64,000 nucleotides of DNA from JASHPR01 sp963778075 (GTDB taxonomy: Bacteria > Actinomycetota > Actinomycetes > Streptosporangiales > Streptosporangiaceae): positions 42,695-106,694 of the forward strand of contig CAVZTJ010000013.1 of NCBI GenBank assembly GCA_963778075.1, given 5' to 3'. Both the position numbers and the translations under genes were made by a program. The notes under the pieces were generated by a model that was given only the letters and a program-made list of their open reading frames with translations, did not search any database and had not been told where the DNA came from. Positions 1 through 8,611 of the stretch are shown one piece after another (position 1 is the stretch's first letter; each line of letters begins with the position of its first letter).

Positions 1-246
1 CATCGCGTGATGGTGGCCGCGGTAGGTGGCGAACACATAGTCGCCCGGCCGCAGCGCCGCACTGGCGCCGACGGCGACGGCCTCGTGCCCCGCCGCCAGG
101 TGGGTGGTGCCCTTCACCAGGCCGGCCAGGAACAGGTCGTGCGCCGCCTTCTCGGTGCCGCGGATCACGGCCATCTGCTCGTAGAGCCCGAGCAGCTCGT
201 CCGCGCCGGTCGCGACGCCGGCGCCGGTATCGGTCCCCGCGGTCAC
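1..246 (-). CDS. TPP-dependent dehydrogenase E1 component, alpha subunit (N-terminal part, runs off the left edge)
   Basis: Only the first 82 residues are in the window. They contain the N-terminal pattern of pyruvate/acetoin/branched-chain E1 alpha subunits: LLGLYEQMAVIRGTEKAAH, then a GLVKGTTHLAAGHEAVAVG stretch and the ATYRGHHHAM segment that lines the thiamine diphosphate site. In the family this subunit pairs with an E1 beta to decarboxylate a 2-oxo acid or acetoin. The GTG start overlaps the TGA of the M24 gene (GTGA), so the two are translationally coupled in one operon. Substrate cannot be told from this fragment. Confidence 0.85.
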   Translation of the reverse strand, partial: MTAGTDTGAGVATGADELLGLYEQMAVIRGTEKAAHDLFLAGLVKGTTHLAAGHEAVAVGASAALRPGDYVFATYRGHHHAM

Positions 247-1604
247 GGTGAACCGCCGGTCTCGCCGCGCCCCGCCGCCGTATTCAGGTGTGACTGGCTC
301 TCCCTGAGCGTGTTGAGCGCGCCGCCCGCGGTCCAGTACTTGCGCCCGGCGACAAGCAGTTCCTCGGCCGGAAACTTCGTGATGACCTCACACCCCGACG
401 CGGTGACCACGACCTCCTCCTCGATCCGAGCGGCGGACCAGCCATCTGCGGCCGGCCAGTAAGTCTCTAGCGCGAACACCATTCCCTCCTCGAGCGGCTC
501 CGGGTGGTCCAGCGACACCAGCCGGCTGAAGATCGGCTTCTCCCAGATCGAGAGGCCCACGCCATGGCCGTACTGCAGGGCAAACGCCGCGGTTTCGTCG
601 GGGAACCCGAATTCCTCGGCCCGCGGCCAAAGCGTCACAATATCGGCCGTAGTCGCTCCCGGCCTTACCAACGCGATCGCGGCGTCCATGTACTCGCGGC
701 AGCGCACGTAGGCGTCGCGCTGCGCCCGCGAGGCACTGCCCACGGCGAACGTCCGGTAGTAGCAGGTGCGGTAGCCGAGATGGCTGTGCAGGATGTCGAA
801 GAAGGCCGGGTCGCCGGGCCGGATCAGCCGGTCGGAGTAGACGTGCGGGTGCGGCGAGCAGCGCTCGCCGGAGATCGCGTTGACCCCCTCCACGTACTCG
901 CTGCCGAGGCCGTACAGGACGTTGCTGACCAGGCCGACGCACTCGTTCTCGCGCACCCCCGGCCGCAGGAACTCATAGAGCTCCGTGTAGGCGGCGTCGA
1001 CCATCGAGCACGCCTGCGCCAGCAGCGAGATCTCGTCGCGGGTCTTGGTCCGCCGTGCCTCCATGAAGACCTGCTGGCCGTCCACGGTCTCGATGCCCTC
1101 GGCCCGGAGCGCGGCGAGGACCGGCATCTCGGCCACGTCGATGCCGAGCGGCGCGTCGGCGACGCCGTGCTCGCGCAGCTCGGCGGCGACCTTCCCGGCC
1201 ACATCGGCGGCGATGCCGGCATCCGGGTGGAACGCGCCGCGCAGCGTGGAGATGCCGGCCCGGGCCCCGGTCTGCCTGGCTCCCTCGGGCGTGGCCGGGC
1301 CCGGGGTGTAATCCAGCCAGGGGTTGTACAGCTGGTGGTGCCGGGCAGCCGACCCGAAGTCCCACACCACCGGTTCCCCGTCCCTGGTCAGCAGCGCGAA
1401 CCGGATGAGCTTGTCCATCGCCCAGGTGCCGATGTGGGTCGACGTCATGTAGCGGATGTTCGCGAAGTCAAAGCTCAGCAGCGCGCCGAGGTCAGAACGC
1501 TCGAGTTGCGCCCGCAGCCGGGCCAGCCGTTCGTCACGCAACCGGGCCAGGTCGACCCGTTCCTCCCAGTCCACGGCGTTCGGCCCGAAGGTGTGTATCG
1601 CCAT
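243..1604 (-). CDS. M24-family metallopeptidase-like protein (creatinase/aminopeptidase P fold), one metal ligand replaced
   Basis: This 453-residue protein has the two-domain M24 layout: a creatinase-type N-terminal domain (about 20-180; FDFANIRYMTSTHIG) and a pita-bread domain (about 190-415). Expected metal ligands visible are Asp270 (FFDIL), His347 (YGHGVG), Glu380 (FALET) and Glu395 (IEEEVVV). The second Asp of the usual GYxxDxxRT segment is absent: the sequence is GYRTCYYRTF, with Cys281 in its place. Start ATG has a GAGG-containing leader. It is co-transcribed with the E1 alpha gene through a GTGA overlap and lies next to an XRE-cupin regulator. M24 relatives include peptidases, creatinase and the DMSP lyase DddP, so a non-peptidase reaction is possible. 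The substrate is unknown. Confidence 0.82.
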   Translation of the reverse strand: MAIHTFGPNAVDWEERVDLARLRDERLARLRAQLERSDLGALLSFDFANIRYMTSTHIGTWAMDKLIRFALLTRDGEPVVWDFGSAARHHQLYNPWLDYTPGPATPEGARQTGARAGISTLRGAFHPDAGIAADVAGKVAAELREHGVADAPLGIDVAEMPVLAALRAEGIETVDGQQVFMEARRTKTRDEISLLAQACSMVDAAYTELYEFLRPGVRENECVGLVSNVLYGLGSEYVEGVNAISGERCSPHPHVYSDRLIRPGDPAFFDILHSHLGYRTCYYRTFAVGSASRAQRDAYVRCREYMDAAIALVRPGATTADIVTLWPRAEEFGFPDETAAFALQYGHGVGLSIWEKPIFSRLVSLDHPEPLEEGMVFALETYWPAADGWSAARIEEEVVVTASGCEVITKFPAEELLVAGRKYWTAGGALNTLRESQSHLNTAAGRGETGGSP

Positions 1605-1636
1605 CGCCTCGCCACCTCACTCTCGGCTCGGCCATT

Positions 1637-1666
1637 AGTTAAGAGCGGCCCAATGGCGAGCGTCAA
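1637..1666 (-). promoter_or_regulatory. Predicted promoter of the M24/E1 alpha operon
   Basis: Reading leftwards, TTGACG (1666-1661) is followed after 18 bases by TTAACT (1642-1637), about 33 bases before the M24 ATG. An imperfect inverted repeat, GAGCGTTCA...TGACGCTC, overlaps the -35 and could be the site of the neighbouring XRE-cupin regulator. This is read by eye only. Confidence 0.45.
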
Positions 1667-1686
1667 TAAATACTGAACGCTCCGCA

Positions 1687-1701
1687 ATCCCCCTAGGGGA
1701 T
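1687..1701. repeat. Short palindrome ATCCCC-CTA-GGGGAT after the XRE gene
   Basis: A perfect 6-bp-arm palindrome lies 18 bases past the stop of the XRE-cupin gene and upstream of the M24 promoter. It has no T-tract, so it is more likely an operator or weak terminator stem than a classic terminator. Its role is uncertain. Confidence 0.3.
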
Positions 1702-1719
1702 CAGCGGGGGAAGAGCTCG

Positions 1720-2388
1720 TCACCGCTGCGGGCCGTCGGGCCCGGCAACGAACCAGACGCCGACGGCCGGCACCGTTCCCTCGTTGCGGTAAGAATGCGG
1801 GGTCATCGACGCGAAGCTGACCGCGTCGCCCGGAGTCAGCCGGTGCGGCCGGGACCCGAGCATGACGGTCAGCTCGCCCTGGATGAGGTAGCCGTACTCG
1901 GTGCCGACGTGCCGCATCAGGCGGCCGGCCGGTGACGAGCAGCCACCGGGCGCATAGCTGACGAGCAGGAAGTCGACCTGGCTGCCCGGCACCCGGCCAA
2001 GGCGCTGCCAGATCACCCCGGAGTCCAGCTCGAGAACATCGCGCTGCCCCGGGCAGACGACGGGCCCGCCTATTTCCGGCGCATCGCCATGGGCGGGCCG
2101 GGCGGACCGGGCGGACCGGGCCGGGACCACCACCTGGCCGGCCGCCTCCCGGTCCGTCACCCGGCCGCCGGGCGCGCCGGCCTCGCCGAAGACGTCCTGC
2201 ACCGAGACGCCAAGCGCGGTCGTGATCGCATACAGAGTGCTGACCGACGGCTGGCACTTGCCGGTCTCGATCTGGGAGATGAGGCTCGGCGACAGCCCTA
2301 CGCTGCGGGCGAGGGCGCGCAGGCTGATCCCCTTCCTGGCGCGCTCCGCTCGGATGCGCTCGCCGAGCTGGAGCACCGCAACGGGCAC
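1720..2388 (-). CDS. XRE-family transcriptional regulator with C-terminal cupin domain
   Basis: The 222-residue protein has an N-terminal helix-turn-helix (about 8-62; RKGISLRALARSVGLSPSLI then SQIETGKCQPSVSTLYAI). A C-terminal cupin follows (about 125-215; EYGYLIQGELTVMLGSRPH, LTPGDAVSFASMTPHSYRN). A low-complexity alanine/arginine linker joins them. This is the common XRE-cupin architecture of small-molecule-responsive regulators of catabolic genes. The GTG start is supported by GAGGAGG just upstream. It lies immediately upstream of, and co-directional with, the M24/E1 alpha operon, which it probably controls. The ligand is unknown. Confidence 0.9.
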   Translation of the reverse strand: MPVAVLQLGERIRAERARKGISLRALARSVGLSPSLISQIETGKCQPSVSTLYAITTALGVSVQDVFGEAGAPGGRVTDREAAGQVVVPARSARSARPAHGDAPEIGGPVVCPGQRDVLELDSGVIWQRLGRVPGSQVDFLLVSYAPGGCSSPAGRLMRHVGTEYGYLIQGELTVMLGSRPHRLTPGDAVSFASMTPHSYRNEGTVPAVGVWFVAGPDGPQR

Positions 2389-2411
2389 GGGCGCCTCCTC
2401 TCGCCAGCATG

Positions 2412-2880
2412 CTACGGCGCGCCGGCTCGAGGCGGGCCTGTGACACCGGCCGGCACGACCGCCGGCAAGCAGTCCGCCCGGCTGAAGCGGGCCCGGCAGG
2501 CGGTGAACGCCGCGAAGCGGTCCTGATCGACTCGGGCGGCCCGTGCGCAGCCCCGGAGGTCCGGGCGCCCCGGGGCCAGCGCACGGCCGTCAGGTCTTAG
2601 GCGGCGTGGGCCCGCGCCGGGACGGTGGATTAACCAGTCGTCTTCCTGGCCCGGGGAGACCCGGCCGGGCTCCGGCTCGTGCGGCGGGTCGTAACAGGCA
2701 TACCGGCAGCCAGGCGTCCGGCAGGCGATGGTCCGGTGACCGCTGCCGCGCGGCTGCGCCTCGCGGGCTGGCCCGCACTGGCACGGCAGCCACGAGACAA
2801 TCACCTTGCCTGGCCCCCAGATGTGCCCGTTCCCGCACTTTGTCGGGTAGGTCCACCACCACGGCAGCGACACATCGTTC
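2412..2880 (-). CDS. Small cysteine-rich (zinc-ribbon-like) hypothetical protein with a probably non-native C-terminal tail
   Basis: The N-terminal 55-60 residues look genuine: CGNGHIWGPGKVIVSWLPC, CQCGPAREAQ, a conserved GHRTIACRTPGCRYACY segment, and four or more Cys/His spaced like a zinc ribbon. The pattern CxNGHxWGPGxVxVSW resembles a small actinobacterial family of about 60-80 residues, from memory. After the motif ends near position 2690 the frame stays open for another 90 Arg/Pro/Gly-rich residues to 2412. That suggests the native stop has been lost or shifted. GTG at 2880 is the chosen start, and an upstream in-frame start at 2921 lacks support. Function unknown. Confidence 0.5.
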
Positions 2881-3014
2881 ACTCGTCTACCAGAACATAA
2901 ATTCGATAAGATCGCCACCACTTCGGCCCATTCCGTCGCAGCTCAGCGCGCAGACGGCCCGGGAACCTCCTGGGGATGTGGCGAGGGCCGGCATGCGGAC
3001 ATTAGGGTTCGAAC

Positions 3015-3497
3015 GTGGACCGGGAGCAGCGGCGGCAGTACGTCCGCGATCATCGCATTTGCATCTTCGGCTACGGCCGCAAGGAACACGGCCCGGCGAT
3101 GACCGTTGTCTATTACGTGATGGACGGCGACGACCTGCTGATCTCCACGATGGCCGAGCGTGGCAAGGCCAAGGCCGTCGACCGTAACGGCAAGGTCAGC
3201 CTGTGCGTCCTGGATGAGAGGTGGCCGCTGGGCTACCTGCAGGTCTACGGCACGGCCGTGCTCTCCCGCGACCGCGCGCTCGCCACGGACGTCCTCACCA
3301 AGGTCATCGGCATCATGGCGGACGAGGAGGTGCCGGAAAGCCGGCGGCCGCAGATCGAGCAGATGGTGGACGACGAGCAGCGGGTGGTGATCAGGGTCAC
3401 GCCGTACGCCACGTTCGAGACCCCGCCGCGGCACGTCTACCAGATGAGTGACATCGACACGCTCACGCACTTCACCAGCACGTCCATGCCCTGGTAA
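3015..3497 (+). CDS. Pyridoxamine 5'-phosphate oxidase-fold (PPOX class, likely F420-dependent) protein
   Basis: The 160-residue split-barrel flavin/F420-binding protein has a core of MTVVYYVMDGDDLLISTMAE, GKAKAVDRNGKVSLCVLDE and YLQVYGTAVLSRD. These are the strands that hold the cofactor phosphate in PPOX-class F420 reductases. In actinobacteria such proteins reduce small ketones, quinones or biliverdin with F420H2 or FMN. GTG start; the gene ends 16 bases before the DinB gene and shares its direction, so they may be co-transcribed. The substrate is not predictable. Confidence 0.8.
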   Translation: MDREQRRQYVRDHRICIFGYGRKEHGPAMTVVYYVMDGDDLLISTMAERGKAKAVDRNGKVSLCVLDERWPLGYLQVYGTAVLSRDRALATDVLTKVIGIMADEEVPESRRPQIEQMVDDEQRVVIRVTPYATFETPPRHVYQMSDIDTLTHFTSTSMPW

Positions 3498-3513
3498 GAC
3501 GGGAGAACGCTCA

Positions 3514-4035
3514 ATGACGATCGCTGAACTGCTGGCCGACGCGTTCGGCAGGATCCGGGAGGCCGTGCACGAGGCGGTCGACGGACTGACGCCCGGCCAG
3601 CTGGCGTTCCGCCCGGAGAGCGGGTCGAACTCGATCGGCTGGCTGGTGTGGCACCTGACCCGGATCCAGGACGACCACATCGCCGACGCCGCGGGGACCG
3701 GCCAGGTCTGGACGGCCGGAGCCAGCGGCTCAACCTGGGCGGACCGGTTCGGGCTGCCGTTCGCGGCCGCTGCCACCGGCTACGGCCAGGGATCGGAGGC
3801 GGTGGCCGCGCTCCAGGTTCGCTCCGGCGAGTTGCTGACCGGCTACTACGACGCGGTGCACCAGGCGACGCTCAACTACATCCAGGAGCTGACCGACACC
3901 GACCTGGACCGCGTCGTGGACAAGGCCTGGGATCCGCCGGTCACCCTCGGCGTGCGCCTGGTAAGCGTGATCTCCGACGACCTGCAGCACGCCGGCCAGG
4001 CCGCCTACCTGCGCGGCATCATCGAGCGCAGCTGA
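3514..4035 (+). CDS. DinB-family (DUF664, mycothiol-dependent type) protein
   Basis: The 173-residue four-helix-bundle protein has the metal-binding histidines expected for DinB/YfiT: WLVWHLTRIQDDH (about 47-59) and the C-terminal SDDLQHAGQAAYLRGI. Members of this group in actinobacteria are bacillithiol/mycothiol S-transferase-like enzymes with a metal centre. The ATG start is preceded by GGGAGA. It converges on the helicase gene. The natural helicase stop (4047) would leave a 12-base gap, whereas the frameshifted one runs into this gene. Confidence 0.82.
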   Translation: MTIAELLADAFGRIREAVHEAVDGLTPGQLAFRPESGSNSIGWLVWHLTRIQDDHIADAAGTGQVWTAGASGSTWADRFGLPFAAAATGYGQGSEAVAALQVRSGELLTGYYDAVHQATLNYIQELTDTDLDRVVDKAWDPPVTLGVRLVSVISDDLQHAGQAAYLRGIIERS

Positions 4036-4046
4036 CAGCCGGCCGG

Positions 4047-6064
4047 TCAGCCCCAGAGCGACTCGAGCGCCGCGTCGACCGTCGCGGCCAGGTGGGCCAC
4101 CCGGGGCACGGCCGGCTCCTTCCCGCGGCCTCCACGACCTCGCACTGCGCCTGCGCCCTGGCGTCGAGGAACCTGCTGATCTGCGCGTAGCCGTGCCGGT
4201 CGTCACGGATGCTGCGGTGGATGTGCAGCCGCAGCGGCGCGTACAGGTACAGCTCGTCGCGGGCCCTGGTCACCGCCACGTAGAACAGCCGCCGCTCCTC
4301 GGCGAGCCCCTCCTGGCTGCCGAGCGCCATGTCGCTCGGCACCGCGCCGTCCACCAGGTGCGGCAGGTGCACCACTGACCACTCCAGGCCCTTGGCCGAG
4401 TGCACCGTGGAGATGATCACGTAATCGTCGTCAAGCCGCGGCTCCCCGGCGAGGTCGGACCCGGACGCCGGCGGGTCGAGCGTCAGCTCGACGAGCGCGT
4501 CGTGCAGCGACGGCCGGCTCGACGCCGCGTCGGCCAGCCGTTCCAGGTCGGCGAGCCGCGCCGGGTAGTCCGGGTACCGGGCCTTCAGCGGGTCGGCCAG
4601 CGCGGCCAGGATCGCCACCGCCCGGTCCGCGGTCCGTTCTAGATCAGCGGCACCGGCCAGGGCGGTAAACGTCGCCGCCACCGAACCCCGATAACGAGCC
4701 GGAACGGTATCCACCGCGGCTGGCCAGCGTTCGAACGGTCTCGGGTCAGCGGGCCGCAACCCGTCGACGATCCGCCGTGCGATCGCGGGCCCGATCCCCT
4801 CGTGCAGCCGCACCACCCGGAACCACGCGAGGTTGTCCGCCGGGTTGGCCACGATGCGCGCGGCGGCCATGAAGTCCTTGACGTGGGCGGCCTCGGTGAA
4901 CCGCAGGCCGCCGTACTTCACGAACGGGATGCCGCGGGCGGTCAGCTCGACCTCCAGCACGTCACTGTGGTGCCCGGTCCGGACCAGCACGGCCTGCTCC
5001 CGCAGCAGCCGGCCGCACTCGTGCGCGTCGAGCACCCGCGCGGCGATCTCCCGCGCCTGCGTCGCCTCGTCGTAGCAGCGCACGAGCTGCGGGGTCAGCC
5101 CGGTGCCGCGCACCCCGGTCAGCTCGAGCTCCAGCCCGTCGGACTGCGGCCGGACCGTGTTCGCCAGCCGCAGCACCGCGTCCTTGGACCGGTAATTGCG
5201 CACCAGGCGGACTACGGTGAGGCCCGGGTAGGCCCCGGCCAGCGCCCGGAGGTGCTCCGGGTCGGCGCCGCGGAACCCGTAGACCGCCTGGGCGTCGTCG
5301 CCGACACAGGTCAGGCCGTCGCCGTCCGGCCGCAGCAGCCGCACGATCTCCGCCTGCACGGTGTTGACGTCCTGGTATTCGTCCACCAGCACCGCGTCGA
5401 ACAGGCCGCGCAGGGCCGGCCCGGCCGCCTCGTCAGCCAGCGCCGCACGCCACAGCAGCAGCAGGTCGTCGAAGTCGACGAGGGCGTGCCGGCGCTTGTG
5501 CGCCACGTAGTCGCGGAACAGCCCGGCCAGCTGCCCGGTGAATTCGCGGCACCAGGGGAAGCTCTCCGCCACCACCTCGGCGATCGTGGTCTGGGTGTTC
5601 ACGCACCGGGTGTAGATGTCCGCGCAGACCTGGGCCCGCGGCGCCCGCCGCTTGACGCCCACCAGGTCGTGGTCGGCGCGCAGCGTGTCGAGCACGTCCG
5701 CCACGTCCGCCGGGTCGATCACGCTGAACGCGGGCGGCAGCGAGAACGACTCGGCGTGCGCCCGGATGATCCGGTGCGCGATCGCATGAAACGTGCCGCC
5801 GCAGATCCGGTCGCCGGAGCTGGCGTGCCGCTGCGCGACCCGTGCCAGCATGTCGTCGGCCGCGCGGCGGGTGAACGTCAGCAGCAGGATCCGGCTTGCC
5901 TCGACGCCCTGCGCGCGCAGCCAGGCGGCCCGGGCCACCAGGGTCCCGGTCTTGCCGGTCCCGGCGCCCGCCAGCACCAGCAGCGGGCCGCTCGCGTGCG
6001 TCGCGGCCTGGCGCTGCTCATCGTTCAATTCTTCGAGAACACCGGCCGCTTCGAACATGCACAC
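4047..6064 (-). CDS. UvrD/PcrA-type superfamily 1A ATP-dependent DNA helicase, frameshift near the 3' end
   Basis: Motifs run in order: LNDEQRQAA (Q motif), LVLAGAGTGKTGTLVARAA (Walker A), LLTFTRRAADDML (Ia), VLVDEYQDVN (II), GDDAQAVYGFRGADP (III), VRNYRSKD (IV), STVHSAKGLEW (V) and RLFYVAVTRARDELYLY (VI). Length is about 670 residues, as for PcrA/UvrD. It unwinds DNA in repair and replication restart; no HRDC domain is seen. After CEVVEAAG (near 4130) the open frame turns into Arg/Pro-rich sequence running to 4019. Adding one base in GCGGGAAGG restores KEPAVPRVAHLAATVDAAL, ending at TGA 4047. This looks like a one-base deletion or sequencing indel. The start codon is near 6064. Confidence 0.88.
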
Positions 6065-6192
6065 GAATGTAGCCAGCCGGAATAACCCGGGCCAGCCCCC
6101 GCGCCGGCCCCGCGGCGGACCTTTTCGAAGCCGTCGCGTAAATGGTCGATGACACAGTGGGATTGGCCGGTTCCGCTCGTTATGCTGCGAGG

Positions 6193-7485
6193 GTGACGCC
6201 GATCGATCCGCAGGCCGTCCCGGGGGACCGCCGGGTCGGTCATACCCCGGTTGGTTTCATCGTTGGCGTCGCTGCCTGCAGCCTCGTCGCGCTCGGCGCG
6301 CTCGCCCTGGTCGCCGCCAGCGGGGCGGTGCCGGCCGGGATCGGGTTAACCCTGGCGCTGCTGCCCATTCCCGTCCTGCTCGCAGCCGTGCTCGCCCTCG
6401 ACCGGCTGGAACCCGAGCCGCCCGGCAGCCTGGTCTTCATCTTTCTGTGGGGAGCGGGCTCGGCCGCGCTGATCGCGCTGATCGGCGAGCTGGCAGGCAA
6501 CCAGCTGCTCACTACCCCGGCGCTGCGGCCCGGCGGGTTCGTCACCGCGTCCGCGGCGGCCTCGATCGGCGTGGCCGCGGCAGAGGACACGCTCATGGGC
6601 GCCGCCCTCGTCGGGTTGCTGTGGCTGCGCCCGCAGGAGATCGACGGCATCAGCGACGGGGTCGTCTACGGCAGCATGGTCGGCCTCGGCTTCGCGCTGA
6701 TCGAGAACATCTTCTATTACGCGCAGGCCACCCACTACGGCTTCAGCGACCTGGCCACGACGTTCGTACTGCGCGGCGTGGCATCCCCGGTCTGCCAGGC
6801 ACTGTTCGCCTCGCTGATCGGCGCGGGCGTGGCGTATGCGGCGACGGTCACCAAGGGCCGCGGCCTTTGGGCGGTCGGCCTGGGCTGGCTCGCCGCCGTG
6901 ACGCTGCACGCGCTGTGGAACGGCGCGCTGGCTGGGTCGGGCGCCAGGCTCGCCCTCATCTACGCGATCCTGGCCTTCATCGTCGTCCTGCTGCTCCTCG
7001 CCATCGTCGTAGACCGGCGGCGCATGATCGCGCTCATCCGCCGCTACCTTCCCGAGTACGAACCGCTCGGCATCCTCACCGAACTCGACATCTCGATGCT
7101 GAGCAGCATGCCGCACCGCCGCCAGGCCCGCGCGTGGGCGAGGCTGCACGGTGGTCTCGGCGCCCTGCGGGACATGGCCGAGTACCAGCTCTCGGCCACC
7201 GAACTCGGGCTGCTGCACCGCCGCTCCGAGCGCGGCCTCGTCGACACCGATGCCTTCACCCAGCGCCGGGACGTGCTCGTCGTCGGGATGCAGGTCTCGG
7301 TCTCAACCTTCACCGGCCGCTTCGCGGTTCCGCCCCGGCCGCCCTGGGCCACGCAGGGCTCTTCCTGCTTCTGGGCGGCGCGGAACCGCCCAACCTCAGC
7401 GAGGTCCCGGCCCGGCAGCCGTCCGGATACGCCAGCCCAGGCGGCCCCGGACGTGCCGCCCGACGCCGAGTTCCAGGAACCGTGA
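6193..7485 (+). CDS. PrsW-family intramembrane metalloprotease
   Basis: The polytopic membrane protein (430 residues from GTG 6193) has about 8-9 hydrophobic segments and the PrsW/CPBP-like signatures: a Glu-containing helix AAAEDTLMGAALVGLLW, then SMVGLGFALIENIFYYA, and the His helix WLAAVTLHALWNG. B. subtilis PrsW performs site-1 cleavage of an anti-sigma factor. Here the first motif reads EDTLM rather than the common EExxK. The cytosolic tail is about 130 residues and becomes Pro/Arg-rich. GTG 6193 follows GCGAG; an in-frame ATG at 6142 has no ribosome binding site. Confidence 0.82.
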   Translation: MTPIDPQAVPGDRRVGHTPVGFIVGVAACSLVALGALALVAASGAVPAGIGLTLALLPIPVLLAAVLALDRLEPEPPGSLVFIFLWGAGSAALIALIGELAGNQLLTTPALRPGGFVTASAAASIGVAAAEDTLMGAALVGLLWLRPQEIDGISDGVVYGSMVGLGFALIENIFYYAQATHYGFSDLATTFVLRGVASPVCQALFASLIGAGVAYAATVTKGRGLWAVGLGWLAAVTLHALWNGALAGSGARLALIYAILAFIVVLLLLAIVVDRRRMIALIRRYLPEYEPLGILTELDISMLSSMPHRRQARAWARLHGGLGALRDMAEYQLSATELGLLHRRSERGLVDTDAFTQRRDVLVVGMQVSVSTFTGRFAVPPRPPWATQGSSCFWAARNRPTSARSRPGSRPDTPAQAAPDVPPDAEFQEP

Positions 7486-7575
7486 CGGCCTCACAACCTC
7501 GGCGCAGCACTCTCCCGGCATAGCCGCCGGATTCTCCCAGCGAAGAGTCAGCATCGCGGAACTATCGTTTCCAGC

Positions 7576-8478
7576 GTGGACGAACTGTCGTCATCCAGCG
7601 CGCTGCTCGGCGACCCGGCCGCGCTGCGGCGGCGCCTGGCCGAGGACGGGTACCTGTTCTTCCGCGATTTGCTGCCCGCCGCCGAGATGCACGCCGCGGC
7701 GGACGGTGTGGCGGCGGCGCTGCGCCGGGGCGGATGGATCGACGCTGGCGGGCTCGCATCGACGGACCGGCGGGCGCTCAACACCGTGGAGGCGCTCGGC
7801 GACCCGGCGTTCCGGGCGGCGATCACGAGCCGCGGGTTCAACCGGATTCCCTACCTGGCCGAGCTGCGCCGGACGATCAGGACGGTCCTCGGGCCGCAGG
7901 CGTTCTCCTATCCGTCAAAGGTGCTGCGGGCGATCTACCCGGAACGGCCGCCCGGCGTGGCCCGCGGCCGCTACGTGCACCAGGACTACGGCGTCTCCGG
8001 GGTGCAGGACATGCTGACCACCTGGGTTCCGCTGACCGACATCCGGTTCAGCCTCGGCGGCCTCGCGGTGCGGCCAGGAAGCCATCTCGGCCCGCCGCTG
8101 CGGCCGCGCGTGCTCCGGCCTCGCGAGCGCGGCTGGGCCACCACGGACTACCGCGCCGGGGACGTGATCGTGTTCCACTGCCTGACCTCCCACGCGGCGC
8201 TGCCCAACCGGGAGCGGACGCTGCGGCTGTCCGGTGACTTCCGCTGGCAGTGCCCGGACCAGCCGGTACCGGCCCAGCTCGTGCTCGGCCCGGGCGGCCG
8301 TCAGTGGGAGATGTTCAGCCGCATGTTCGCGCGCGAGCCGTGGTGGGAGCCGGTTCCAGCCGGCCTTGCCCTCACCCCGCGTGAGCGCCTGGCTGCGGCC
8401 CCGCCCGGGCCGTCTCGCTACTTCCCCGTGCACCCCGGCTGGCGCTACTGGCGCCCGCCCGGCGGCGCGGTCCACTGA
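7576..8478 (+). CDS. Phytanoyl-CoA dioxygenase (PhyH)-family Fe(II)/2-oxoglutarate oxygenase
   Basis: The 300-residue protein has a double-stranded beta-helix core. Iron ligands are visible as His-x-Asp in YVHQDYGVSG (about 134-136) and a distal His in VFHCLTSHAALPN. The 2-oxoglutarate-binding Arg follows in RTLRLSGDFRWQ. The N-terminus LRRRLAEDGYLFFRDLLP is the usual PhyH opening. Family members hydroxylate or halogenate small metabolites; the substrate is not evident and no biosynthetic cluster surrounds it. GTG start at 7576. Confidence 0.83.
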   Translation: MDELSSSSALLGDPAALRRRLAEDGYLFFRDLLPAAEMHAAADGVAAALRRGGWIDAGGLASTDRRALNTVEALGDPAFRAAITSRGFNRIPYLAELRRTIRTVLGPQAFSYPSKVLRAIYPERPPGVARGRYVHQDYGVSGVQDMLTTWVPLTDIRFSLGGLAVRPGSHLGPPLRPRVLRPRERGWATTDYRAGDVIVFHCLTSHAALPNRERTLRLSGDFRWQCPDQPVPAQLVLGPGGRQWEMFSRMFAREPWWEPVPAGLALTPRERLAAAPPGPSRYFPVHPGWRYWRPPGGAVH

Positions 8479-8611
8479 CATGCGGGGGCCGCCCGGGCCC
8501 GCCACGCCAAAAACAGCACACTTGGCGGCAAACCGCGCTCATACTTGCCTGCGAGGGCTGCGCCCGCCGCTCATAGGGCGTGGCTTCCTGGCGCACGGAG
8601 GAAGATGCCTG

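Noticed and set aside
504..1676. Long open frame antisense to the M24 gene
   Set aside because: Arg/His/Pro-rich product without any domain and lying exactly over a well-supported gene; typical high-GC shadow.
4802..6085. 427-codon open frame antisense to the helicase
   Set aside because: Composition is of antisense type; all helicase motifs are on the other strand.
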